DNA of 64,000 bases, taken from Phycisphaerae bacterium (lineage in GTDB: Bacteria > Planctomycetota > Phycisphaerae > Sedimentisphaerales > Anaerohalosphaeraceae). Every line of letters begins with the position of its first letter. Position 1 is the stretch's first letter. Positions 25,743 to 34,897 of the stretch are shown piece after piece. Where the stretch lies: contig JACZKQ010000186.1 in assembly GCA_014859965.1 (NCBI GenBank), forward strand, positions 24,539 through 88,538, read 5' to 3'. The notes beneath the pieces were generated by a model. The model was given only the letters and a program-made list of their open reading frames with translations. It was not told the origin of the DNA and made no database searches. The position numbers and the translations under genes are program-made.

Positions 25743-28700
25743 TTAGTGCCACACCGGGATGCCGATGACAATGGGGGGCCGGACCGCCGGAGCCTCTGTA
25801 TCGGTCGCAGGTTCGGGGATTCGTGCCAGCGGCGTCCTGAGCCCTTGCGGGCCGGCCTTGATGTTCACGACTTCGAACCGCTTCAGGGAATCATTGTACG
25901 TCAGACGGTGTTCTTTTTTAGCGTCCAAGCCTGTGAAGAAGCCCAGGCCGTCAGTCAGAGGCGTCAGTTCTCGTGTCGCGCCCCCGGTTTTCCATCCACT
26001 CGCCTGATCCATTTCTTGTTCGTCCCAGAAATACTTGTCGCCGTCTTTCCGCAACTGGAACCTGTAGTAGGGAAACCACTTGGGCTGATACCATCCGATG
26101 AAATCGTCCGGATTCTTTGGAGCGGGCGCCGTCGCATCGAGCAGCCCGACCGGTTCGTCAATGCGTGTGACGGGCTGCTCTTTTCCGAAGCCCAGCGGGT
26201 TGGCGCCCGATTCCTCGAGGTGGTGGATGGATTGCTGGTCCATGTTCTTGAGATAGTACTGGTTTGTCCCGGCGAATCGCCCGATCGTCGTGCCGGCCAT
26301 GCTCGAGGGCTCCAGCGCCCACTCGAGCCCGTCGGCGGTCTCTTTGAACGGGACCTCTATGCCGCGGCAGGCTGCGTAGAACGTGCCGTCACGCTTTAGA
26401 ACGGGAAAGACAATCTCCTTGTTCAGCCTGTACCAGCCGATGAAATGGTCGTGCATGCCTTCGGCCTTGCTCTTGTCTTGCACAGCGGCACTCTCTGAAC
26501 TTGCCCGCAGTAATTCGCAAAGGCGGCCGTATTGTTCCTTGAGCAATTGCCAGTGTTGGTCGAGCAGTTCCTTGTGTCCGCCGCGCGACAGCTCGCGGCA
26601 GCCTTCGGCGGTTTGCTCTATGTCGCTCAACAGCTTCACTACGGCTTCAATCCGGGCGTCGTCGAGGCCGCCCCATTCGTCCCGGCCGGGCGCGGGGCCG
26701 TTCTTGCCCTGCAGATCGTCGCAGAATTCGTTGATCTGGTCGAAATAGCCGCTCAAGGCCGCTATCTCGCCGTCATTCTGCAAATCGATGTACCTCATAA
26801 GCAAAGCGATCTTGTCCAGGCCATAGGTCACACGGCGGCCTGCGTCCTTGGGTAATGTCATACGGCCGATTCCCGCGACGGCTGTGCCTTCGGGCATAGG
26901 AGGGAGCATTGGTGTTGCGTCTGGATGTGCCAGCCGGAATTTGCTTATGAAGGAGGCTTCCTTCCCTTCGGGCAGGTAATCGATATCTCGTATTTGCCAG
27001 CCGCCCGAGACGGGCTCCATGGATAGTCCAAACCTTGCGGTCCTGTTGCCCGGCCCTTTCGCGGGGCCGATGAGCGCTGCAGCCTGTTTATCCGACAGCA
27101 GCACCTGTTCGACCGTTGCCTCGGCGAAACTGAAGCTTCCGAGCAGTTGCTTGGATGCGCCCGCTTCGGCTGAGCCGGATTTGCACAAGTGCACGGCTGC
27201 GTGGTCGGCCCGCTGCAGGGCGCTCAGCCAGGCCCGGGCGTGGCTGAGAGGATTGGCCGGACGGGCAATTCGCGTTTCGTATTCTCCCGCCGTGTACACG
27301 CGGATGAAGTCGCCGTCGACAACGTGTCGGTGTGTGCCCAGGATGGCGCGGAGCGTTTCTTCAAGCGTTACGTTCCAGAGGTCCCTGACCGGGATGTTTC
27401 CCTGCACCTGGTCGGAGGGGATGATGTTCTTCTTGAACGCCTTGGCCAGGATTTGCAGGGCTTCTCGGATGGACAGATCTCTTGCGAATGATATCCGCTC
27501 AATGCGTCGTTCAGTACTCGCGGAGGACGGGGGGCGGAGCGCAACGTCATTCCGTACGTCGAGGCCCAACTGTGCGGCCTCTTTGGCGGTGAAAGGCACG
27601 ACTGCCCTGAGAACGCCGGAGGCGGCATCGTATTGCCAGTCAGCGGAGTCGTCCGGGGCGATCTTTGAGCCGCCGGTGAACGGATTGACGGGGGCGGCCT
27701 TGATATACGGGCCTTTGCCGGTGCGGTCGAGCAGCGCCTGCCAGCCGCCGCTCAGATCGGGCCGCTTGCCCTCATCGAGTTCGCAATGATCCATGGCCAT
27801 CCGCACGAGGTTAAGCTGTCCGATCAACTCCGCGGCACGCGTGCGGTCGGCTGCATTTATTACCGCCGCCGAATCAGCGGCAGGTGTTGTTACCTTCGCG
27901 CCCACGGGCCGATATTCGATCTTCAGTGCGCCGTCGGCCGTCTTTTCGAGGACGCTGACATCGAACTGTCTGCCGTCGCCGGTGGTGACGAGAAGGCGGC
28001 AAGGAATGTTGGCGAGGTCGTATGCCCGGATGTTGAATTGCTCGTGGACAACGGGCGGCATCGCGGTGGGCTGAATTCCGTTCCAAAAGCTGGCGCTTCC
28101 GTTGCGCAGGATAATCAATTGCTTGTCAAAGCCCAGGTCGCCCTTCGACAACTGTCTCAGATGCGTCCGCAGGGCGTCATTGTCTTTCTCAATGCCCACA
28201 GGCATGACGATCATCTCGCCGGTCGCCAGATCGACAAACGCCGGCGTCTCGTCGAGGTCGGGCAGGGTCGCGCGGCGGGGTTCGGCAAGCGAGACCTTGG
28301 GGGCGAGCGAGGCAAGGCCGATGGCCTCGATGCGCGGCGGGCCGTCGGCGGTTTCGGTGATGCTTGCCAGCGACCAGGCGACGGGCGTCTGGTCGCTGCC
28401 CGTGCGGGTCATTTCGATGACGGCGAGATTGCCTTGGTCGGTGAGTACGGCGGCCATGAGCCCTTCCTTGTAGTCGTACTGGGTGAGCTTGCTTTGGTGA
28501 AGCGAGCCAAGGTATTTGACCGCGGAGGCCCCGGCTTTGCCGAAATTCATACCGGCGTCGTGAAGGGGCAGTATGCGTCCGGGCGTGGAATGAAGAAGGA
28601 GCAGGCAGTTGCCGATGATCGTCAGTTCATAGGCGCTCGTATCGGCGGTGGCATACTCATCGCGGCCAATGATCCTGCCTGTGTCGAGGTCGAGCCACGT

Positions 28701-31454
28701 CTGGCCGCTCGGCCATTCGGGGGAGGTCAACTCGGCACGAAACATGGGATGTTCGGGGCCCGCGAACGGATTGGCCGTTACGCGTTCGAGCACAGCGGCG
28801 CCGGCCCCGATGGCCAGGCGAATTCTGCCCCCGTCATAGCGGGCGGACTTGACAAAATCCATGGCGGTGCGGTCGCGTTCGGTTTGGGGGCTGAGGGTCA
28901 GGATGTCGCCATCCGTCCGCCACATGCCGCGAATCGGTTCGCCGGTATCGGCGCCCTCGCCGATGAGCACAAAGGTCATGTCCAAGTTGAGCGTCAGGAA
29001 CAAGGCCGTGATTTCCTTCCTGATGTCGCCAACAAACTCGCCCGACTTCCAAGAGCCTGCGAACCGCCGGTCAATCGCCCCCGGACCATACTTTCTGAGC
29101 ACAATCTTGGTGTTCTCGTCGATGATGGTCAGCGTGTTGCCTTCGAAGATCCCCACGGCCGATGGACTGACGTGCTTGCCTTCGAATGTAACGTTGTTTC
29201 CAGTTACAGTATAACGGCCGGCGCCGCTCTGGTGTCCCCACTCGCCGGAAACAATGGTCATGGAAAACGTACCGTCGCTCTTCAGTTCAAGTCGTGTCGT
29301 GAAGTCTTTCTCGACTCCGTCATTCCAGCCCTTCTCGGCACGCCATGTGCCGAGGAAGCCGGCGGGACCGGCGGCCGAGACCGGTTTCCTCTGATAGACA
29401 ACCGTCGCGTCGTTGTCGACGATCGTCAGGCGGTCCCCTGCGACGGTGATCATGGTCTTGGACCCTGCGTCTTTGGGGTACACACGCCCATCACTTAATA
29501 CATAGGCGCCGTTTTTCGTCTGTTCTGTGCCGTCGTGCCCTTCTATGCAGGCCAGGTACGTGCCGTCCGCATTGAACGTCAGAGTAATGGAAGCATAATC
29601 TTTCGCTTCCTCTCCGGAAAAACTGACGGCCTCCCACGTGCCGACAACCGATTCGGTGGCGGATGTCGTAGCCGACTCGGATGGCTCGGGGTCATCGGTC
29701 CGCGTGAACTGATAGACCTTATCATCATTGGTGAGATACAGTGCGCCGCCTTCGATACGCCATGCGATGGGTTCCCATTGATCGTCGGCATCTGGGCCCT
29801 TGCCAATAATCGTATCGCCTTCTATCCTGTACACGCCCCGCTCGGCATGCACTACGTTTCCATCGGCGCCGATTTCAGTGCTGCGGCCTGTCCCATCGGC
29901 GTTAAACTCCAAGACAATCGTCTCCGGTTCATCAGTGGATTTCCATTTGCCGACGATCGGATGGGCTGCTGATTTTGTGGCCGGCGTTCGGGTCACACGT
30001 TCAAAGACAAACCGGGTGTCGGCTTCGATCCAGGTCATGGTGTCGCCTTCGAGGGCCAGGGCGAAGGTCTGCTTGCCCCAGTAGCCGCTGACGACTAGGC
30101 CGTTGTCTTTTAGGCGGATGTGGTCGTAGAAGGTTTTGGGGTTGGGATCGTTTTCAGCCGATTCGTGGCGGACGCAGGTGGCGTCGGGCTTGATCTCGAT
30201 ACGTCTGACACTGCCGGCGTTGGTGGACTTCTTGGCGTTGACGCGCCACGTGCCGATCATCTTCTGGAACATCAAATAGGTGCCGTCATCTGCGTCAGCG
30301 CCATACTTGTAAGGGGCCGCCCAAAGCGCGTCGCTGCTCATCCCGACCCCGACGGCGAAGGCCGCCGCGATGAAGACAAGTGCGATAATCGCCCAGCCCG
30401 CCGAGCGGTTGCGCAACAACGACGATTCTCGCTCCAGCCCCAGAATCCGCCGAATGCGTCCCACGAGCGACCCGCCGTCTGCGGCGACAGCCACGTGCGG
30501 GAGGGCGTCTTTCCTTTCGGCGATCTCGGCCAGGGCTCGGGCATAGTTAACCTGGTCGGCAGTGAGTTTAACGACGGCATTGTCGCAGCAGTATTCTCGC
30601 TCGAGCCGCACGCGGTGCGAAATCCACCACACGGCCGGGTGATGAAAAAACAGCGTCTCCACGACGGTTTGCATGAGGTTCACGAGGTAGTCGCAGCGGC
30701 GGACGTGAGCCAATTCGTGGGCGATAATCGCTTCGATGTGCTGCGGCGACAACTCGCTCAGGATGCTCGCCGGGATAAGGATCACGGGCTTGAGCCAGCC
30801 GATCGTCATGGGGACCTTCACAACCGTCGATTGCAGCAGTTTCACGGCACGGCTTATCGACAGCCGACCGCGCAATTCACGAACCGCCGCAACAAGCTGA
30901 TCCGGCGGTGGCCATGTACCGATCATTCTCAGTCGCCGCACGGCGATCCACCCGCCGAGGTTCCAGATCGACATGGCGAACACGCCGACAAACCAGATGC
31001 CGCAGATGTAATCGGTCCAAGGCGAAACTGCACGAGCCAAATGCTGCCTCCAGGGCCTGGCCTGCGGCGGGGTCCGCGGAGTCTCAGGCGTCACCGCCGG
31101 TTCTGCCGCGGGCGTGCTGTCCTTTGCGGGAGTAAGGACCGGTGCGGTCCTCGCTTCTTCGCCCGTCGCCGGCGTAGTGCTCGACACCGGCGGCGTCATG
31201 CGCCACGGATTGACGACCGCAGATTCGCCCGGCCTCGGGCCCGCCACCCACGCCGTTGCACAAAACGCCGCCAGCATCGCCAGCAGTGCCAGACATCCGC
31301 ATCCATAGCGCAGATTGCTCATGCGTCTCGGAACCAAAATCAGTGCCGTCCCGAAAACCACCGCCACAGCCAACCCCTGCCAGGCCGAATGTATGATCGC
31401 CCAGCCCACGCGGTACACGACATCCGACGACATGATCTGATCGAACCAGTTCAT
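25743..31454 (-). CDS. BlaR1/M56-type membrane protease fused to a very long extracytoplasmic sensor
   Basis: A 1903-residue single frame. Residues 1-380 are a complete M56/BlaR1 module: spans at about 15-40, 52-72, 150-175 and 352-375 and a zinc protease site IIAHELAHVRRCDYL (about 240-255) with ERKDA/EREYCCDN. After it come five lipocalin-like (TIGR03067-type) repeats (GTWRV.., VGKWKS.., VGTWEA.., LGTWRA.., AGSWKS..) to about residue 900, beta-propeller-like segments, a GspG/pilin-like globular piece (about 1200-1285, GPYIKAAPVNPFTGG), an STN-like piece (about 1320-1390) and two copies of a domain starting DFIGWY. It overlaps blaI by 4 bases. BlaR1 proteins sense ligands and cleave BlaI; the ligand here is unknown and there is no penicillin-binding sensor. 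Confidence 0.92.
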   Translation of the reverse strand: MNWFDQIMSSDVVYRVGWAIIHSAWQGLAVAVVFGTALILVPRRMSNLRYGCGCLALLAMLAAFCATAWVAGPRPGESAVVNPWRMTPPVSSTTPATGEEARTAPVLTPAKDSTPAAEPAVTPETPRTPPQARPWRQHLARAVSPWTDYICGIWFVGVFAMSIWNLGGWIAVRRLRMIGTWPPPDQLVAAVRELRGRLSISRAVKLLQSTVVKVPMTIGWLKPVILIPASILSELSPQHIEAIIAHELAHVRRCDYLVNLMQTVVETLFFHHPAVWWISHRVRLEREYCCDNAVVKLTADQVNYARALAEIAERKDALPHVAVAADGGSLVGRIRRILGLERESSLLRNRSAGWAIIALVFIAAAFAVGVGMSSDALWAAPYKYGADADDGTYLMFQKMIGTWRVNAKKSTNAGSVRRIEIKPDATCVRHESAENDPNPKTFYDHIRLKDNGLVVSGYWGKQTFALALEGDTMTWIEADTRFVFERVTRTPATKSAAHPIVGKWKSTDEPETIVLEFNADGTGRSTEIGADGNVVHAERGVYRIEGDTIIGKGPDADDQWEPIAWRIEGGALYLTNDDKVYQFTRTDDPEPSESATTSATESVVGTWEAVSFSGEEAKDYASITLTFNADGTYLACIEGHDGTEQTKNGAYVLSDGRVYPKDAGSKTMITVAGDRLTIVDNDATVVYQRKPVSAAGPAGFLGTWRAEKGWNDGVEKDFTTRLELKSDGTFSMTIVSGEWGHQSGAGRYTVTGNNVTFEGKHVSPSAVGIFEGNTLTIIDENTKIVLRKYGPGAIDRRFAGSWKSGEFVGDIRKEITALFLTLNLDMTFVLIGEGADTGEPIRGMWRTDGDILTLSPQTERDRTAMDFVKSARYDGGRIRLAIGAGAAVLERVTANPFAGPEHPMFRAELTSPEWPSGQTWLDLDTGRIIGRDEYATADTSAYELTIIGNCLLLLHSTPGRILPLHDAGMNFGKAGASAVKYLGSLHQSKLTQYDYKEGLMAAVLTDQGNLAVIEMTRTGSDQTPVAWSLASITETADGPPRIEAIGLASLAPKVSLAEPRRATLPDLDETPAFVDLATGEMIVMPVGIEKDNDALRTHLRQLSKGDLGFDKQLIILRNGSASFWNGIQPTAMPPVVHEQFNIRAYDLANIPCRLLVTTGDGRQFDVSVLEKTADGALKIEYRPVGAKVTTPAADSAAVINAADRTRAAELIGQLNLVRMAMDHCELDEGKRPDLSGGWQALLDRTGKGPYIKAAPVNPFTGGSKIAPDDSADWQYDAASGVLRAVVPFTAKEAAQLGLDVRNDVALRPPSSASTERRIERISFARDLSIREALQILAKAFKKNIIPSDQVQGNIPVRDLWNVTLEETLRAILGTHRHVVDGDFIRVYTAGEYETRIARPANPLSHARAWLSALQRADHAAVHLCKSGSAEAGASKQLLGSFSFAEATVEQVLLSDKQAAALIGPAKGPGNRTARFGLSMEPVSGGWQIRDIDYLPEGKEASFISKFRLAHPDATPMLPPMPEGTAVAGIGRMTLPKDAGRRVTYGLDKIALLMRYIDLQNDGEIAALSGYFDQINEFCDDLQGKNGPAPGRDEWGGLDDARIEAVVKLLSDIEQTAEGCRELSRGGHKELLDQHWQLLKEQYGRLCELLRASSESAAVQDKSKAEGMHDHFIGWYRLNKEIVFPVLKRDGTFYAACRGIEVPFKETADGLEWALEPSSMAGTTIGRFAGTNQYYLKNMDQQSIHHLEESGANPLGFGKEQPVTRIDEPVGLLDATAPAPKNPDDFIGWYQPKWFPYYRFQLRKDGDKYFWDEQEMDQASGWKTGGATRELTPLTDGLGFFTGLDAKKEHRLTYNDSLKRFEVVNIKAGPQGLRTPLARIPEPATDTEAPAVRPPIVIGIPVWH

Positions 31455-31840
31455 TTTCTCTCCCCTTCAAAATCGGCGATTAGTTTTTTGATCTGCTGGA
31501 GGTCCTTACTTGAGACCTTTTTTGATTCGAGCGCCGCCATGACCAGACGGTCCACAGCCCCGCCGAACGCCCGCTGCATCAGGTCGTCGACCAGCCCCGC
31601 CTGCGCCCGCGTCTGCGACATGGCCGGGCGAAAGATCTGCGGCCGCTGCTGATCGTCCTTAATAAGCAGGCCCTTCTCCGTCATCACCTGGACCATCTTC
31701 AGCGTCGTCGACAGGCCCGGTTCGCGATGCTTCTTGAGCACCTCGTGGATCTGGTTGACGGTCGATGGGCCCAATTCCCAAAGCACATTGAGGATTTCAA
31801 GTTCGACTTCCGTGGGTTGACTCGATGCCTTGCGTGCCAT
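31451..31840 (-). CDS. BlaI/MecI/CopY-family transcriptional repressor
   Basis: A 129-residue winged-helix repressor: EVELEILNVLWELGPSTVNQIHEVLKK, LSTTLKMVQVMTEKGLLIKDD, then a dimerisation helix region ending KKVSSKDLQQIKKLIADFEGERK. BlaI proteins bind as dimers to dyads and are cleaved by their BlaR1 partner, encoded immediately downstream with an ATGA overlap. ATG at 31840 has GAAAGGAG 7 bases upstream. Two matching dyads lie in its promoter, so it probably represses its own operon. Confidence 0.93.
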   Translation of the reverse strand: MARKASSQPTEVELEILNVLWELGPSTVNQIHEVLKKHREPGLSTTLKMVQVMTEKGLLIKDDQQRPQIFRPAMSQTRAQAGLVDDLMQRAFGGAVDRLVMAALESKKVSSKDLQQIKKLIADFEGERK

Positions 31841-31885
31841 CCGTATGCTCCTTTCTTTGCCTGCGACGGTTCTTCTGTGTGTGTC

Positions 31886-31901
31886 TACGAATAGTTTCGT
31901 A
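31886..31901. promoter_or_regulatory. Candidate BlaI operator, proximal dyad
   Basis: TACGAATAGTTTCGTA: perfect 6-base arms around 4 bases. It covers the predicted -10 (31898-31893) of the blaI promoter, where a bound dimer would block polymerase. The arm pattern matches the distal dyad. Confidence 0.75.
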
Positions 31902-31921
31902 CAGGAAGCCGCATCTGTCAA
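31893..31921 (-). promoter_or_regulatory. Promoter of the blaI-blaR operon
   Basis: Minus strand: perfect -35 TTGACA (31921-31916), 17-base spacer, poor -10 GAAACT (31898-31893). Both hexamers overlap the candidate BlaI dyads, typical of an autorepressed operon. Confidence 0.65.
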
Positions 31922-31935
31922 CGAAAAAATTCGTA
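31920..31935. promoter_or_regulatory. Candidate BlaI operator, distal dyad
   Basis: AACGAAAAAATTCGTA: 5-base perfect arms ACGAA/TTCGT with 4-base centre, same as the proximal dyad. Centre-to-centre distance is 34 bases, a little over three helical turns, so dimers would sit on roughly the same face. Confidence 0.7.
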
Positions 31936-31940
31936 AAACT

Positions 31941-32260
31941 TACAAATCTGCGTGAAGCTTCTATGCAGGTCGGCAAGGGGCCCTCTTATTCGGGCGTGAT
32001 GGCATTGGTAGGATTGTGGCTGGTGGACAACTGCTTTGGACCTTCTTTAAATTGTTTTGTGCTTGCAGTGCAGGTCCGATATTTGTATACTGGTGCGTTG
32101 TCGAGATCGACGGAAGCGTTCTGGCGGGGAGAGGAGCGTAACAGGAGGTTTGGAACGGATGTAAATTCAGATTTCGGGCCCGGAACTTCGAGCCCACTAC
32201 AGCACTTCGCAAGCAACATCGCATTGTAGTATGCAATTTTACGTTTTTTGAGGAGGCGTT
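31941..32260. other. Intergenic region upstream of the DUF6345 gene
   Basis: About 320 bases without a supported gene. It contains the forward promoter at 32063-32091 and the ribosome site GAGGAGG just before 32261. No repeats or RNA gene recognised. Confidence 0.5.
32063..32091 (+). promoter_or_regulatory. Possible promoter for the DUF6345 gene
   Basis: TTGCAG (32063-32068), 17-base spacer, TATACT (32086-32091). The -10 is good, the -35 weak. The leader would be about 160 bases. Confidence 0.45.
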
Positions 32261-34675
32261 ATGATGGCCGCAGATTCGCACAAAGGTGTTTTCAGTTTGA
32301 TTATTCTTGTTATGGTGTTGTTCGTCGCCGCGCCGTCCTGGTGCCACGATGGAAATGTGGTTGCCAGTTGCGACGTGGTCGGCATTGGGGGCGACCACGC
32401 AGCGTCGCGCGGTCTGCAATTCAAGGTTGCAGCGGATTTTGCTTCCGTCGAGGTCAGGTTGAATCCGTCAATCGGCGGCGTTTATGAGTTTACTGCGGAG
32501 TTGAGGCGGTCGGCGGGTTTCGGCGGACCGGTTCTGGCGGCGGTGCGGGTGACTGCACCTCTAACAGCCGTGCCTCAGACGCCGTATGCGGTGGTGCACA
32601 TCGATTATCCTCTTATTGGGGTCAGTGGAGTTGAAACGTTCACCCTTCGGTTCGTTGATATTGTCGGCCCCGGTATATTGTACGTCGAGACGGCGGGAAT
32701 TGGCAATTTTCCCTGCCCGGACATTATTGTTACCGAGGATTCTGTAAGCGGCGCTCCGGTTCCGAGGTCATCGGCGACGGGATTGAGGATACTGGCGGCC
32801 CAGGACGCTGTTTGTGCTGGCAGCGGCTGTGATGGCGACATCAACGGCGATCTTGTGGTGGATCTTGAAGACCTGGTTATTTTGGCGGCCAACTGGCTGC
32901 GGACCTGTCTTCCGGCGGAGGCGCCTGTTCTCCTGCTGAACGGCAGCGCCATCGATGAAGGGATTGCCGGGCGAATGGCGGAGTTATTTGGCCTTCCGGG
33001 CGGGATAATCGGTGAGGACGGAGCGGCTCGGTATACTAATGAAGAGCTGTTCCAGTTCGTGCCCACGGCTCTCCTGGGCCAGGGCGAGTCGGAGGAAGAC
33101 AGGCTGCCCGTGCACATAGAGGCTTTTGATTTTGGCGCGATCAGGGGAGAGGTGCTTGACGGAAAAACGGCCAGGAACATCGTCGGAGAGGCGCTGACGG
33201 CATCGGGATTCAAACTGCCGGATGCATTGAAGTCGACAATTTCCGTGGATCACAGCATGTTCGATGCGGTCAGGAGCGATGGAGAGCCGATCACGTCGGT
33301 GCCGTTGGACACGCATGTCGACTTTGCGTTTATGCAGGGCAATATTCCGGTCCTGGGACCGGGGGCCAAGATGAAGTTTGTACTGAATGCCGATGGCAAG
33401 ATGACGCATTTGACGATGGCGCTTCCGGCGGTTCAGGGAGTCGGGCAGGTGTATCCGCTGCTTTCGCAGCAGAAGGCGGACGCTCTGGCGCGCCAGGCGT
33501 ATGGACTGCCGCGGGGTATTCCGGTTCAACTGACTTCACAGTTGGTTTACTGGATTCCGGCGGGCGGCAGCAAGGTGACGCAACTGGTCCCGCAGTTACT
33601 CTACGGGGGCACGATGACGCTGCCGGACGCCGGCGGGGTCGTCGAACTTAGACGGATACTTATACCGGCAATTGCCAGAGAGAATGCGCCGGAACTGGTG
33701 CCGCAGGTTTATTTGTATGCCGACACATCGCGCGATGCGGTATTTGCGGCAACCGAGGTGGGTGGCGGAACACCGCCTTACACATGGACCTGGAGCTCCA
33801 GTACGACGGATCTTTCGGGGCGGACGGATTCGTCTATCCAGTACGCCATCGTTCCGCGTCCGGACATGCCGGCGCCGAAAGAGGAAATTCTTACGGTTGT
33901 GGTGACGGATGCGGCGGGGCTTTCAACGTCGGCCAGCGAAACGATGGTTCTTGCGGGCGCAGCATTGCAGGCGCTGCCTCCGACAAAGGTCGGCGGCGTG
34001 GTTGATGTCGGAACGGAGTGGGTCGGAACAAGCCAGGGTCTGGGCGGTTCGGCAGGTAACGCCGCCGGATTTGTGTTGAAATTTATTTTGGCCGGTGTGC
34101 ATGTTCGTTTCAATTGGGGTGACTTCAACGCGTGGGAGCGCGACTTCAAGGATCCTTCGCTCGGAGGCAACGATACCAACTGGATTGACAACGTGGACGC
34201 AGCATTCTATACAGGCCACGCCAACGGCAAAGGTTTCACGTTTTCCAGCACGAAAGACGACGGGTTCTTGCATTACACTGATGCGCGATGGGGCAATAAC
34301 GACCTCGAGTGGCTGGTAATAGCGGCGTGCGGACCGCTGCAATTAGAAAGCGACGGCAAACATTGGTGGCAGCGGTGGGGGCCGGCTTTCCAGGGCCTGC
34401 ATATGATTCTTGCGTATCAGAATGTGAGCAACGATAATACCGTCGAAGGCGGCAAATACGCGGCCTATCTGCTCGGCGGCAAGACTGTTCGTCAGGCATG
34501 GATCGATACGGCCATTGAGGTGCAGCCCAGCTCAGTGCGATTCGGTGTGATGGGCGTTATCGGAAAAGACGGCATGAGCAACTGGAATGACCGTTTCTGG
34601 AACAGAGGACCCACCGGCCCGGACATCAAAGGTTCCAACATTGTCGGCTATTGGCTCGTGCATGGGCCGTGCTGA
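32261..34675 (+). CDS. Secreted DUF6345-type protein with a dockerin-like loop
   Basis: An 804-residue protein with a signal peptide (about residues 10-28, ending SWCH). Residues about 30-170 form a beta-rich head; about 189-213 read CDGDINGDLVVDLEDLVILAANW, a single planctomycete-style dockerin/EF-hand unit. The C-terminal 230 residues match the DUF6345 pattern: WVGTS.., GVHVRFNWGDFNAWERDF, DTNWIDNVDAAFYTGHANG, WGNNDLEWLVIAACGPLQ. The GHA and AACG pieces look like a hydrolase-like His/Cys pair, but activity is not established. GAGGAGG precedes two adjacent ATGs; the second (32264) may be the true start. Codon choice is less C-rich at third positions than in the genes around 54-61 kb. Confidence 0.75.
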   Translation: MMAADSHKGVFSLIILVMVLFVAAPSWCHDGNVVASCDVVGIGGDHAASRGLQFKVAADFASVEVRLNPSIGGVYEFTAELRRSAGFGGPVLAAVRVTAPLTAVPQTPYAVVHIDYPLIGVSGVETFTLRFVDIVGPGILYVETAGIGNFPCPDIIVTEDSVSGAPVPRSSATGLRILAAQDAVCAGSGCDGDINGDLVVDLEDLVILAANWLRTCLPAEAPVLLLNGSAIDEGIAGRMAELFGLPGGIIGEDGAARYTNEELFQFVPTALLGQGESEEDRLPVHIEAFDFGAIRGEVLDGKTARNIVGEALTASGFKLPDALKSTISVDHSMFDAVRSDGEPITSVPLDTHVDFAFMQGNIPVLGPGAKMKFVLNADGKMTHLTMALPAVQGVGQVYPLLSQQKADALARQAYGLPRGIPVQLTSQLVYWIPAGGSKVTQLVPQLLYGGTMTLPDAGGVVELRRILIPAIARENAPELVPQVYLYADTSRDAVFAATEVGGGTPPYTWTWSSSTTDLSGRTDSSIQYAIVPRPDMPAPKEEILTVVVTDAAGLSTSASETMVLAGAALQALPPTKVGGVVDVGTEWVGTSQGLGGSAGNAAGFVLKFILAGVHVRFNWGDFNAWERDFKDPSLGGNDTNWIDNVDAAFYTGHANGKGFTFSSTKDDGFLHYTDARWGNNDLEWLVIAACGPLQLESDGKHWWQRWGPAFQGLHMILAYQNVSNDNTVEGGKYAAYLLGGKTVRQAWIDTAIEVQPSSVRFGVMGVIGKDGMSNWNDRFWNRGPTGPDIKGSNIVGYWLVHGPC

Positions 34676-34713
34676 CGCAGGTTCGATCGCGATCAATTCG
34701 AATCAGAGCTAAG

Positions 34714-34740
34714 AAGGGGCGCTTAAGCGCCCTTTCTCTT
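34714..34740 (+). terminator. Intrinsic terminator after the DUF6345 gene
   Basis: A perfect palindrome GGGCGCTTAAGCGCCC (34717-34732), extended by A-T pairs, then TTTCTCTTT. The stem is GC-rich with a T-rich tail, 40 bases after the stop codon. Confidence 0.8.
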
Positions 34741-34897
34741 TGGTGTTTGTCTCCCCGAAAGGCTCGGCGACGGCGGTCTGATCTGCCGTGCAGGGCCTTT
34801 GAGGCAGTTTGAGCAATCTTTGGCAGCGATCTTACCAATCCGGCATGGTAGGCGTCAAGGGCTGCGGGTCTGCCGCGGCGCATCGGTCCGGTTGAGA

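Noticed and set aside
27786..29498. 570-codon forward frame opposite the BlaR-type gene
   Set aside because: Product has no recognisable domain and lies within the single long frame of the minus-strand gene.
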